This document shows, in pieces, positions 17,479 to 26,661 of a stretch of DNA of 64,000 nucleotides; within the stretch, counting starts at the first letter, position 1, and each line of letters begins with the position of its first letter. A program made the position numbers and the translations under genes. The stretch is from Ga0077555 sp050187415 (GTDB taxonomy: Bacteria; Pseudomonadota; Alphaproteobacteria; Rhizobiales; Hyphomicrobiaceae). The stretch is from contig JBFWXN010000020.1 in assembly GCA_050187415.1 (NCBI GenBank), forward strand, positions 1-64,000. Direction: 5' to 3'. The notes beneath the pieces are model-generated. The model was not told the DNA's origin. It saw only the letters and a program-made list of their open reading frames with translations, and ran no database searches.

Positions 17479-18112
17479 GATACGCGACACACTCGTCCCA
17501 ACTTACAGTTGCCAACCGCGATGAGGAGGCTTTACGCAAAATCCAGACCGCCCGGAGCGCAGAAGATACTAGCTCGATCTTGCCTGCTTCGTCGAGCGCG
17601 GATCGGCACCCTGCGCGGGGTGTTTTGTGCTTCCAGGCCACGAAAGGAGGCGGGCCCGAAAGAGGCCCGAAGCGGTCCAGCTTCCAGGCAGTTCAGCACC
17701 GTGCATGTCTGATCCAACGCCTGGCAGCGAACGGCACGCTTGGCTTTCCGGTCCAAATCGATCCAATCGTCCCAATAGATGCCAGCCAAAGATGCACTCG
17801 ACCAATGCACTCGCCTCCAAGCAAGGCATGAAGAGTTTTATGTTGACTTGGGCGCGGGATGCAAGCTGCCAGTACGTATTGATATTCCGGCAATTCATTT
17901 ATTCCAGGATATGGTGAACTGGCGCTTTGTCCGTTGCCGACTTCCGGCCGTGCGGATAGTTTGGCGAAGCGGTCAGGCTGGCGCAGCGCCCTCTTTGGGA
18001 CCGGGCGAGGTGGCATCGGGATGCGGCTACCTCGGTTGCACGGGGCATGCAGCACCTCCGACGATCCCACTGCAAGGTCCGATTGGGTGATCATCGACGG
18101 ATTGAGTAAACC
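17479..18112. other. 634-base spacer without a recognisable gene
   Basis: This divergent spacer lies between the Wzc-like gene (minus) and a GT2 gene (plus). Open frames exist on both strands but show no family motif, no consistent ribosome site and unnatural composition. It must carry at least two promoters. It is unusually long for this compact genome and could hold a remnant gene or an untranslated regulator. Confidence 0.4.
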
Positions 18113-19324
18113 GTGTCCTCCCTTGTCTTTGACACCATGGCGTTCCTGATCGTCGTGTCGTTAACCGCCAGCGCCGTCGTTTTGATGCTGCTGGTCGGGG
18201 TGCTTGCTGTCGAACTGATTGCCATGCTCGTCGCAGGCTCGGATCGGGAGGCTCCGGCTCCGGACGCGACCGGGTCCTACGTCATCGTCATTCCCGCGCA
18301 TAACGAAGTCGGTACGATCGAGCACACTCTCGCGGCCGTGCTCGACGATGCCACAGGGCAGGGGCACGTCCTTGTTGTCGCGGACAACTGTACCGATCGA
18401 ACGGCGGCGGTGGCGCGCTCCGCCGGGGCTACAGTGATCGTCCGTCAAGATCCGCTCCGCCGTGGCAAGGGGTATGCACTCGATTTTGCAGTCCGGCACC
18501 TCGAAATAGATCCGCCGGACGTGGTGATCGTCCTGGACGCCGACTGTATTCCGGAGCCCGGGGCCCTCCGCCAGATTTTCGCAGCCTGCCGGTACAGCAA
18601 CCGTCCCGTGCAAGCTCGTTACGAAATGACGACACCCGCCCCGGACACAGGCACACTTGCACGCGTCGGGGCATTTGCGTGGCGCGTCCGAAACGTCGCG
18701 AGGCCCAAGGGTCTTGCAGCATTGGGTGTGCCCTGCCTCCTGATGGGAACCGGGATGGCGTTCCCATGGCCGACGCTGTCGCGAACGTGTCTCGAAACGG
18801 GGCATCTTGTCGAGGACATGGTGCTCGGTCTCGACCTCGCCGCACGTGGAGAAGGCGCTCGTTTCTTCCCGGAGGCCTGCGTGCGCGGTACGCTGCCGCC
18901 AAGCCGGGAAGGCCAGACCTCCCAGCGGACCCGCTGGGAAACAGGCCACCTGCAAGTCATCCGGCACTCGCTCGCGCCCTTGCTGATCCGGGCGCTCGCT
19001 CGAGCCGACTATCGGATGCTCGTGCTCGCACTTCATGCTTTGGTGCCGCCATTGGCGCTGCTGGCGCTCCTGCTTCTGGCGGTCGCCGTTGCCAATGGCC
19101 TCGTCGCCCTTGCCGGCGGCCCGTCTCTCGGGTTCGAAATCGCGGCCTGGGCGGCCTGCATCGCGGGCACGGTGTTCGCCACCTACTGGTTCAAGATGGG
19201 CCGGGATATATTGTCCCGTCGGGAGCTTTTGCAGCTCCCCGCTTATGTCGTCTCCAAGCTGTCGATTTATGCTCGTGCCATGAGTGGGCGGCCGATCGAG
19301 TGGATCCGATCGAAACGCGACTGA
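18113..19324 (+). CDS. Membrane-bound family 2 glycosyltransferase with QxxRW motif
   Basis: The 403-residue protein has an N-terminal membrane helix (about 8-35), a GT2 catalytic domain and two to three C-terminal hydrophobic helices (about 300-360). Catalytic motifs are all present: IPAHNE near 60, ADNCTDRT near 90, DxD in VLDADCIP near 140, the ED of HLVEDMVLG near 232, and QRTRW near 267. The D, DxD, ED, QxxRW set is that of cellulose, chitin and hyaluronan synthases and of some ExoU/NodC-like transferases. It lacks a PilZ domain. GTG at 18113 is used; ATG at 18137 is an alternative. Whether it is processive cannot be told from sequence. Confidence 0.88.
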   Translation: MSSLVFDTMAFLIVVSLTASAVVLMLLVGVLAVELIAMLVAGSDREAPAPDATGSYVIVIPAHNEVGTIEHTLAAVLDDATGQGHVLVVADNCTDRTAAVARSAGATVIVRQDPLRRGKGYALDFAVRHLEIDPPDVVIVLDADCIPEPGALRQIFAACRYSNRPVQARYEMTTPAPDTGTLARVGAFAWRVRNVARPKGLAALGVPCLLMGTGMAFPWPTLSRTCLETGHLVEDMVLGLDLAARGEGARFFPEACVRGTLPPSREGQTSQRTRWETGHLQVIRHSLAPLLIRALARADYRMLVLALHALVPPLALLALLLLAVAVANGLVALAGGPSLGFEIAAWAACIAGTVFATYWFKMGRDILSRRELLQLPAYVVSKLSIYARAMSGRPIEWIRSKRD

Positions 19325-19747
19325 GTGGGCCCGGCGGGCTGGGTCGAACCTGCACGCGCCCCGCATGGCTTCGCGACTTCCGAGTGTGCCGCGAACCGGC
19401 TATCCGGACGCCGGCCTCATCAGGTGGCGAGCGGGCAACCGTACGCGCATGGAAGGCACGAAGGGTTGTATCATCTCCAATCACGATTCTTGTTTGAAGG
19501 CCCGACGGGGCGACCAGCGGGACGTCGCTCCTGGCCGCGTCGTCCAGCGTTCGCCTTGAAGCACAACCCCGCCGTCCGGATGCCCGTTGGCTTGTCTCTT
19601 GCAGAGGGCCGAGCCCAGTCACGCCGACAAAGTGACGCCTTTAGCGAGCGTGACATACTCTCCTGTTACCTTTCTTCCAGCACGTGCTCGTGCTAGATGC
19701 ACCGCAACGGCGTCGTATGACACAGGTCGGCCGCACTCGGATCTCAA
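19325..19747. other. Gene-free spacer upstream of an acetyltransferase
   Basis: No credible gene was found in these 423 bases. Open frames in it are short or Arg-rich and lack motifs. Base composition becomes less GC-rich toward 19730, as expected near a promoter for the gene at 19748. Confidence 0.35.
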
Positions 19748-20320
19748 ATGGCACTGACGAGAGAGCGTTTATGGAAGGCTGTAAGGCAACCTCGTCTTAT
19801 TTGGTACATGTTGAATGCCCAGATCCAAATGCGACTATGGGCCAATGTGCCGCTTTCCGTGCGCGCCGGCGGCCGAATCCGCATCAGTGGCGGCGGCAAA
19901 GTGACCTTCGAGCGCGCGGCAATGCTGGTCGGCACCGTGGTGCCCATCGAATTCATTTCGCTTCCCGGTGCCAATATTGATATCGGCGATCAGGTTTTCA
20001 TTAACTACGGATCGTCATTTTCGGCGCATGAAAGCATCAGAATCGGAAAACGATGCAAGATTGGCCAATACGTTTTCATGATGGATAATAACCAGCACGA
20101 TATTCTCGATCGAACCAAGACACCCGAGACATTTCCGATCGTTGTCGAGGACGACGTCTGGATCGGCGCGCATTCGATCATTTTGCCTGGCGTGCGGATC
20201 GGTCGGAACGCGGTCGTCGGTGCAGGCAGCGTCGTGAAGCGCGACGTGCCGGCAGGATGCCTGGTTGCCGGGAACCCTGCGACGGTAAAGCGAGAGCTAT
20301 TCCCCAAAGATATCGCGTAG
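19748..20320 (+). CDS. Hexapeptide-repeat acetyltransferase (WbbJ/Maa-like)
   Basis: The 190-residue left-handed beta-helix enzyme probably O-acetylates a polysaccharide sugar. Repeats include IDIGDQVFINYG, IRIGKRCKIGQYV and VRIGRNAVVGAGSVV, and it ends with the typical AGCLVAGNPATVKRE. DNNQHDI carries the presumed catalytic His. It is a paralogue of the enzyme at 4062: both have the DN-x-x-H region, an EDDVWI.A.SIIL block and the same tail. The ATG is preceded by a short A/T-rich stretch. It is convergent with the GT4 gene at 20347, 26 bases away. Confidence 0.88.
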   Translation: MALTRERLWKAVRQPRLIWYMLNAQIQMRLWANVPLSVRAGGRIRISGGGKVTFERAAMLVGTVVPIEFISLPGANIDIGDQVFINYGSSFSAHESIRIGKRCKIGQYVFMMDNNQHDILDRTKTPETFPIVVEDDVWIGAHSIILPGVRIGRNAVVGAGSVVKRDVPAGCLVAGNPATVKRELFPKDIA

Positions 20321-20346
20321 GTTCGTCGGACCTCTCTTCCAGATGT

Positions 20347-21441
20347 CTAGTCTGGAGGGCGCCCGGCGCTACCAATCGCCTTCGTGACCGCGGCGACGTC
20401 CGCCAAACAAGCGAGTAATTTCTCCGCATTCTTCCGGGCGTCAAAATGGACCTCGGCGCGCGCCCTTGCAGCACGCGCCATGTCCTGGCGAAGCTCCGCG
20501 TTCGCTGTCAAATTGCGGAGCTGCTGCAACAGCGCCGCGTCGTCGCCCGGCGGAATGAGATAGCCCGTCTCGCCATCCGCAACGATGTCGACCAGTCCTC
20601 CGGTCCGAGTCGCCACGACCGGGAGCCCGCTGGCGCTGGCTTCCGCTGCCGCAATACCAAACGCTTCCGCGCCGGTCGGCAGAACGAACACATCGCAGCT
20701 TTGGTAGAGCGCGATCAGCTCCGGCGAATTCGGCTGCATTCCACGATGGACGATCACGCCCGGCGCATTCGGCACCGGCGAGCGCGTGACCAGATGCAGC
20801 TCCGCCGTACCGCTCTGCAGCGCCTGGAACGCCTGCATCACCCGGGGCCCACCCTTTCTGTCGAAGTCAGCGCCGACGAACAAGATGCGGACCGGAGAGA
20901 CGTCGCCTTTGGGCGCGGGGTGCCATAGATTCAAATCCACGCCGGGCGGCAGCACCGTCGCGCGTGCCGGGTCGACGCCGTAGTCGGTCACCATCGAGTC
21001 TCGTGCCCACGATGACCACGGCAGCAACCTGGCGGCACCCCGGAACACAGCGCTGTTGATGCGCTTCTTGTAGCTCGCCATCAGTCCGGGTCGATCGGGC
21101 GCGTGGTTGTAAAGCGCGCCAAGTGCGTCATATTGAATCGGCGTGATGTCGGTCGCGACCACGTAGGGCGCGGCTCGCAACAGGCCGCCGGCAAGCGCTG
21201 CCGGAACCTGCGTATTGAAAAATACGACGTCGGCCTTCGCGTGCCTGAGGCCGGCCCGCACCTGCTGTGCGCCTCGCAACGAGCCCTGTAAGGACTTCGG
21301 CAGAAACCCAATTCGCGGCAGGTAGGTCACGGGCACCCAAGTCGGCGCCACCTGCGGTGCTTCATCGACGAAGCGCCGAATATTCTGGTAGTAGGTCATG
21401 TGACCAAGATGCTGTTCCATCACGAAGCAAGCGCGCAGCAT
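20347..21441 (-). CDS. GT4 glycosyltransferase (paralogue of the one at 6524-7630)
   Basis: The 364-residue GT-B glycosyltransferase has a donor domain with VRILFVGADFDRKGG near residue 185 and the classical EAFGIAAAEASASGLPVVATRTGG block near 262, including the E-x7-E acidic pair that its paralogue partly lacks. A GYLIPPGDD loop follows. The N-terminal region shares FNTQVPAAL and TDITPIQYDALGALY with the protein at 6524. It probably adds a sugar of the same stereochemical class to a different acceptor. It is a single minus-strand gene, and 735 bases without a clear gene lie upstream of it. Confidence 0.88.
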   Translation of the reverse strand: MLRACFVMEQHLGHMTYYQNIRRFVDEAPQVAPTWVPVTYLPRIGFLPKSLQGSLRGAQQVRAGLRHAKADVVFFNTQVPAALAGGLLRAAPYVVATDITPIQYDALGALYNHAPDRPGLMASYKKRINSAVFRGAARLLPWSSWARDSMVTDYGVDPARATVLPPGVDLNLWHPAPKGDVSPVRILFVGADFDRKGGPRVMQAFQALQSGTAELHLVTRSPVPNAPGVIVHRGMQPNSPELIALYQSCDVFVLPTGAEAFGIAAAEASASGLPVVATRTGGLVDIVADGETGYLIPPGDDAALLQQLRNLTANAELRQDMARAARARAEVHFDARKNAEKLLACLADVAAVTKAIGSAGRPPD

Positions 21442-22176
21442 TCAGGGTCCCACCCTTTGTTCCCAGGTCGGCAGTTCGGACCGCTCAACGACCCGATGCA
21501 CGCCTCTCTCAGCCCGAGACAGCTAGCCCGGCGGCGCTCGGATGCGCAATGTCTGACGGTTCTCGATCAACGTCGCATAGTTGCGACGGTCGAGCCACGA
21601 ACGACGACGGCTTTGGATAATCGCTGGCGAATTGCGCCCCCAAAGGACGTCCCGACGCGCACCGGCCGCGTCACGACGGTCGATGACCGGCGGAGAGGAC
21701 CGAGGCAACGCCGAGGCAACGCGGGGATGGGTCCGTCGTCGTCCGTGGGCGAGCCAGATCTCTTCGCCTGCAACGTCCGAGATCGGGCGCATCGTCGCAT
21801 CGACGCAACAACGTCAGTCCACATTGATCCTCTGGAGCTGTTCGCCGCGCCCCCCGTGAGCCCTCCTTCCTGGTCCAGCACCACGCAACTCGCCTGCGCA
21901 CGCGAGGCGCCTCGACGCGCATTTCGGAGGCCCGCCGGATGATGTCGAAGGCATTTACCATCGACGCAATTTTCCGCGCCATTGCATGCCGCGTAACCTA
22001 TTGATATCGTACAATCGCGGAGGGCGATGAAAGAGCTATGGCGGACATCACGGGTCACTCCATTTCGATATTTTGTGTCGTTAATCGGCGGACTCCATCA
22101 ATGCCAACCATCGTTTCTGCCCGCGATCGCCGGGCCGGTATGCGCAGCAACTCAGTTTATTCTCAAGGTAAAAGCC
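21442..22176. other. 735-base region without a convincing gene
   Basis: The longest gene-free stretch of the window lies between the divergent GT4 gene and the nucleotide-sugar operon. Open frames on both strands have implausible Arg/Pro/Ser-rich translations and no motif. The final 120 bases (about 22040-22176) are more AT-rich and probably hold the promoter of the operon starting at 22177. A decayed gene is possible, but nothing identifiable remains. Confidence 0.4.
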
Positions 22177-22959
22177 ATGAAAGTCGCAATTCTGGCCGGT
22201 GGCAAGGGAACCAGACTAGCCGAAGAAACCTCGCTTCGACCCAAGCCGATGGTCGAAATAGGCGAGCGTCCTATTCTCTGGCACATAATGATGCACTATT
22301 CCCATTACGGGATTAAAGACTTTGCCATCGCACTTGGCTTCAAGGGCGAGCACATCAAGAAATACTTTCTGGATTTCGGCAGTCTGAGCGGCGATCTTTC
22401 CCTCAAGCTCCGGCCCAACGGCGAGTCGCAATATGTGCAGACAAATGGCCAACAGCCGGATTGGAATGTCGACCTGATCGAGACGGGAATGGAAACGTTG
22501 ACCGGCGGTCGCATCAAGCGGCTACAGCCCGTCCTGGGCAATTCCACCTTCATGCTGACATGGGGTGACGGCGTTTCCGACGTCAACATCAACGAACTGC
22601 TCGCGTTTCACCGCTCGCATGGAAAACTGGCAACCGTGACTGCGGTTCGTCCACCCGCGCGATACGGGCACATGGTATTCGACGGCGATCAGGTCGTCAG
22701 TTTCGAGGAAAAGCCGCAAACGGCGGAAGGTTGGATCAACGGCGCTTTCTTCGTGCTCGAGCCGCAGGTCATGGATTACATCGACGGTGACGCGGTGATG
22801 TTCGAGCACGCCCCGATGGAACGCCTTGCCGCGGACGGCCAGTTGATGGCTTATCGCCATCCCGGGTTTTGGGCCTGCATGGATACGCTACGCGACAAGC
22901 ACCGACTTCAGGAAATGTGGAATTCCGGCAATCGCCCCTGGGTAACGTGGGAAAATTGA
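22177..22959 (+). CDS. rfbF: Glucose-1-phosphate cytidylyltransferase
   Basis: It makes CDP-glucose from CTP and glucose 1-phosphate, the entry step to CDP-linked deoxysugars. The nucleotidyltransferase signature MKVAILAGGKGTRLAEET is at the N-terminus, followed by RPKPMVEIGERPILWHIM, TWGDGVSDV near 130 and a VSFEEKPQTAEGWINGAFFV block near 175. The frame is open from 22027, but ATG at 22177 gives 260 residues, the family length, and starts exactly at the signature. It is 3 bases upstream of the epimerase-methyltransferase gene. No CDP-glucose 4,6-dehydratase is present in the window, which leaves the next step open. Confidence 0.92.
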   Translation: MKVAILAGGKGTRLAEETSLRPKPMVEIGERPILWHIMMHYSHYGIKDFAIALGFKGEHIKKYFLDFGSLSGDLSLKLRPNGESQYVQTNGQQPDWNVDLIETGMETLTGGRIKRLQPVLGNSTFMLTWGDGVSDVNINELLAFHRSHGKLATVTAVRPPARYGHMVFDGDQVVSFEEKPQTAEGWINGAFFVLEPQVMDYIDGDAVMFEHAPMERLAADGQLMAYRHPGFWACMDTLRDKHRLQEMWNSGNRPWVTWEN

Positions 22960-22962
22960 ACA

Positions 22963-25335
22963 ATGCGCGTACTCGTTACAGGCCACCTGGGCTACATTGG
23001 CACCGTAATGACCCCTCTCCTGAAGGGCGCGGGGCATGATGTCGTCGGCATCGATTGCGATCTTTACAGCCGCTGCACGTTTGCGCCGGGTGGCGCCATC
23101 GATGCGGTGCCGACGATCCGCAAGGATATCCGCGATATCGAGATTGCCGACCTTATCGGCTTCGATGCCGTCATTCACCTCGCGGGACTATCGAACGATC
23201 CCCTTGGCGACTTCAAGCCGACGCTGACCTTCGACATCAATCATCTGGCGACACTGCATGTGGCGCGACTGGCCAAGATGGCCGGGGTGAGGCGGTTCAT
23301 CTTCTCGTCGTCCTGCAGCAACTACGGTGCCGCTGGTGACGATTTCATCGACGAGACCAGCGCCTTCAATCCCGTCACGCCGTACGGCGTCTCGAAGGTG
23401 CGCTCGGAAGAAGGATTGATGGCGCTGGCCGACGACCATTTTTGCCCGACGCTGTTGCGCAGCGCCACGGCCTACGGACTTTCGCCGCGTCTTCGCTTCG
23501 ACCTAGTGCTCAACAACCTTGTGGCATGGGCGGTGACGACCGGCGAAATCCATATGAAGTCGGACGGAACGCCCTGGCGTCCGATCGTTCACATCGAGGA
23601 TATATCGCGGGCCTTCATCGCCGTCCTTCATGCGCCGGAAGCGCTGGTCCGCAACGAGGCGTTCAACGTCGGCGTTACCGATCACAACTACCAGATCCGG
23701 CAGCTGGCCGAGATCGTTGCGGAGACCGTACCGGGGTGCCGGATTACCTACGCGGCGAACGCCGGCCCCGACACACGATGCTACCGCGTGAAATGCGATA
23801 AAATCGCCAGGGTGCTACCCGAGTTCAAGCCGCAGTGGGACGCTCGCAAGGGCGCCAAGCAACTCTATGACGCCTACAAGCAGTGCAATCTTACCCTCGA
23901 GGAGTTCGAGGGACCCCGCTATCAGCGCATCGGCCACATCAAGTCGTTGATATCCGCCAACATAATCGATACGAACATCCGCCATACCGAGGCGAACGCG
24001 GGACCGTCGTCATCCACGTCGGCCACGGCCTCGGATGCCGACACCGCGGCATTCTCCCAGGCATGCGCCGAGGCGACCTGCCAATCCTGCGGCAGCGTCG
24101 GCCTCGTACCCGTGATCGACCTCGGAGACATGCCGACATCGGATGGCCTGATCGTGCAGCCGCATCCGACCAGATCCGACGCCAGGCATCCCTTGCAGGT
24201 CGGCTTTTGTCCGGCCTGCAGCCTCGTCCAACTGCTGAGCACGCTTTCCGGCAAGGAAATGTTCGGCGACGGCTATTTGTACTACTCGTCGTATTCCGAC
24301 GAACTGCTCCGTCATTCGCGAGAGAACGCGCTCTCACTGATGGAGCAAAAAGGCCTCGGGCCCGACAGTCTCGTTGTCGAGATCGCGAGCAACGACGGCT
24401 ATCTGCTGCGTAATTTCGTGGACCGCGGCATTCCCGTCCTGGGGATCGATCCGGCGCCTAATCAGGCCAAGGCGGCAAACTCGTCCGGCGTGCGGACCAT
24501 CAACGATTTCTTTGGATCACAACTGGCGGCGGCCCTGGCGGCCAAGGGCGAGAGGGCCGACGTCGTCATTGCCAATAACGTGGTGGCCCACGTCACCGAT
24601 CCAAACGACCTGGTGCGCGGTTTTCGAGAAATCCTGAAGCCGGACGGCATTGTCGTCGTCGAATTTCCCTACGTGAGGGATCTGATCGATCACGGCGAAT
24701 TCGACACGATCTATCATGAGCACCTTTGTTATTTTTCGGTCACCAGCGCCAAACACCTGTTCGAGCGCAACGGTCTTTATCTCCAGGACGTCAGGCGCCT
24801 GCCGATCCACGGCGGATCGTTACGCCTGCAATTCGCCCTGAACGGCACCCCAAGTCAGGCCGTGCGCGACATTCTCGAGCAGGAGGCCAAAATCGGGCTC
24901 GACAAGCGAGATTATTTCGAGCAATTCGGCCGGCGGGTCGCACATTTCAGGACGCGCGCGCGCCAGCTTCTCGGCACGCTGAAACAGGACGGCAAGAAAG
25001 TGGCCGCCTATGGAGCGGCTGCGAAGGGCACCATCCTGTTGAACTATATCGGCGTCAATGACGGCACCATCGACTACGTCGTCGACCGCAATCCGCACAA
25101 GCAGGGCAAGTTCATGCCTGGCGTTCGCCTCAGGATCGACGAGCCGTCGCGCCTCCTGAACGACAGCCCCGACTACGTCATCATCCTACCTTGGAACTTC
25201 AAGGACGAGATTATTTCGCAGCAGGCTGAATATCTCAGGCGCGGCGGGAAGTTCATCGTTCCTATCCCGGACCTGGAGATTGTCGAGGGGAGCGCCGCGG
25301 CGCCGGTGGCCCACTTAGCGGGGACGGTGAGCTGA
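22963..25335 (+). CDS. Fusion protein: NAD-dependent sugar epimerase/dehydratase (SDR) + sugar C-methyltransferase
   Basis: This 790-residue protein joins two enzymes usually encoded separately. Residues 1-340 are an extended SDR with the NAD site TGHLGYIG (6-13), a Ser-rich SSSCSNYG segment (115-122) and the catalytic YGVSK (141-145). A low-complexity Ser/Ala linker spans about 344-368. The rest is a TylC3/NovU/TcaB9-type methyltransferase: zinc cysteines CQSC (373-376) and CPAC (416-419), YLYYSSYSDEL (438-448), SAM motif EIASNDGYLL (473-482), the catalytic-His segment YHEHLCYF (584-591) and the C-terminal DRNPHKQGKFMPG (708-720). It should epimerise or oxidise and C-methylate a nucleotide-linked keto sugar, with CDP-sugar suggested by the gene 3 bases upstream. 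The substrate is inferred. Confidence 0.9.
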   Translation: MRVLVTGHLGYIGTVMTPLLKGAGHDVVGIDCDLYSRCTFAPGGAIDAVPTIRKDIRDIEIADLIGFDAVIHLAGLSNDPLGDFKPTLTFDINHLATLHVARLAKMAGVRRFIFSSSCSNYGAAGDDFIDETSAFNPVTPYGVSKVRSEEGLMALADDHFCPTLLRSATAYGLSPRLRFDLVLNNLVAWAVTTGEIHMKSDGTPWRPIVHIEDISRAFIAVLHAPEALVRNEAFNVGVTDHNYQIRQLAEIVAETVPGCRITYAANAGPDTRCYRVKCDKIARVLPEFKPQWDARKGAKQLYDAYKQCNLTLEEFEGPRYQRIGHIKSLISANIIDTNIRHTEANAGPSSSTSATASDADTAAFSQACAEATCQSCGSVGLVPVIDLGDMPTSDGLIVQPHPTRSDARHPLQVGFCPACSLVQLLSTLSGKEMFGDGYLYYSSYSDELLRHSRENALSLMEQKGLGPDSLVVEIASNDGYLLRNFVDRGIPVLGIDPAPNQAKAANSSGVRTINDFFGSQLAAALAAKGERADVVIANNVVAHVTDPNDLVRGFREILKPDGIVVVEFPYVRDLIDHGEFDTIYHEHLCYFSVTSAKHLFERNGLYLQDVRRLPIHGGSLRLQFALNGTPSQAVRDILEQEAKIGLDKRDYFEQFGRRVAHFRTRARQLLGTLKQDGKKVAAYGAAAKGTILLNYIGVNDGTIDYVVDRNPHKQGKFMPGVRLRIDEPSRLLNDSPDYVIILPWNFKDEIISQQAEYLRRGGKFIVPIPDLEIVEGSAAAPVAHLAGTVS

Positions 25336-25386
25336 CATGCGGCAAGGCGCCGCGAAAGCACCCGCCAAGCAAGAGGCCCGGCGAAC

Positions 25387-26637
25387 ATGACGCAGAACCT
25401 CGACCCGCACGTGGCCGGCACGCGACCGAGCGACACGTCTCGCCAGAGCGCGTGCCCCGCATGCGGGTCGGCGCGACCGCGTGATGTGATCTACCGGGTC
25501 GATCACATCCCCATTCAAAGCTGCGTCCTGCTGACAAGTAGGGACGAGGCGGTCAATTATCCGCGCCGCGATCTGGAACTCGTCTGTTGCCGCGACTGTG
25601 GGTTCATCTGCAATCATATCTTCGACCAGTCGATCGTCGAATACGCGACCGTCACCGAGGAGTCGCAGCATTTTTCCGGCACCTTCAACGGCTTTGCCAA
25701 GCGCCTTGCCAGGGAGATCGCCGACCGGGTGCCGCTCGACCATAAGCACATTCTCGAAATCGGCTGCGGCAAGGGCGATTTCCTGATCGAGCTGTGCAAA
25801 CTGGCGAATTGCACGGGTTTGGGCATCGATCCCGGCTTCAGCCATGTGCGACTGGATGCGACCGACTTCAACAAGGATTACGACACCGCTCGCATCAAGT
25901 TCATCGCCGACTATTACGGGCCCGCCTACATGCATCTGGCGGCGGACCTGATCATGTGTCGGCACACGCTCGAGCATATCGGCCCGGTGGCCCAGTTCGT
26001 TCGCGACATCAGAGCCGGCATAGCCCACAAGTTCGACACGAAAGTCTTCTTCGAGACGCCCAGTGCAGATCGGGTTCTCACGGAAGGGGCCTTTTGGGAC
26101 ATCTATTACGAGCACTGCTCCTATTTCACGCCCGGGACTCACGCCGAACTGTTCATGCGTGAGGGATATGACGTCGATGAGGTCCGGCTCGATTACGACG
26201 ACCAGTACATCATTCAATATGCGAGGCCCCACTCTTCCGATCGGCCCAAGGCGTGCGAAAGCAAGGCAACAGCCGCTTCGATCTCGGCGCTCGTCGAAAC
26301 CTTTGGCCCTCGCGTGACCGAGACCCAGGAAAGATGGGGCAACCTCATCCGCGAGTGGCATGCGCGCGGCAAGCGCGTCACAGCCTGGGGAGGCGGTTCG
26401 AAGTGCGTGTCGTTCCTTACGACACTGAAGCTTGATCGCGAAATCGCAGGTGTCGTCGACATCAATCCCTTCAAGCAGGGTAAATTCCTGCCGGGCACGG
26501 GACATCAGGTCATTGCACCGAAAGACCTTAAAGCCGTGTCGCCGGACGTCGTCATCATCATGAATCCGATCTACGTGCAGGAGATCAGCGAGTTTCTGCG
26601 CGACATCGATCTCGCACCGACCATCATTGCGGTCTAG
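25387..26637 (+). CDS. Class I SAM-dependent C-methyltransferase-like protein
   Basis: The 416-residue protein has the same architecture as the methyltransferase half of the preceding gene: zinc-binding cysteines (CPACGSA near 19; CCRDCG near 70), SAM motif ILEIGCGKGDFL near 122, the FWDIYYEHCSYF segment near 240 with the presumed catalytic His, and a C-terminal GGGSKCVSFL plus DINPFKQGKFLPG. It probably methylates a sugar carbon or acts on a related keto sugar. It lies 51 bases downstream of the fusion gene in the same operon. Its Zn region and first tyrosine motif differ from the fusion (EESQHFSGTF in place of YLYYSSYS), suggesting a different substrate. Confidence 0.87.
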   Translation: MTQNLDPHVAGTRPSDTSRQSACPACGSARPRDVIYRVDHIPIQSCVLLTSRDEAVNYPRRDLELVCCRDCGFICNHIFDQSIVEYATVTEESQHFSGTFNGFAKRLAREIADRVPLDHKHILEIGCGKGDFLIELCKLANCTGLGIDPGFSHVRLDATDFNKDYDTARIKFIADYYGPAYMHLAADLIMCRHTLEHIGPVAQFVRDIRAGIAHKFDTKVFFETPSADRVLTEGAFWDIYYEHCSYFTPGTHAELFMREGYDVDEVRLDYDDQYIIQYARPHSSDRPKACESKATAASISALVETFGPRVTETQERWGNLIREWHARGKRVTAWGGGSKCVSFLTTLKLDREIAGVVDINPFKQGKFLPGTGHQVIAPKDLKAVSPDVVIIMNPIYVQEISEFLRDIDLAPTIIAV

Positions 26638-26661
26638 GGCGATAAGCGCAGGGAGACGCGA

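Noticed and set aside
21442..22176. Possible transposase or degraded gene in the longest spacer
   Set aside because: No terminal inverted repeats, no DDE-type motifs and no coherent reading frame were found; it stays unassigned.
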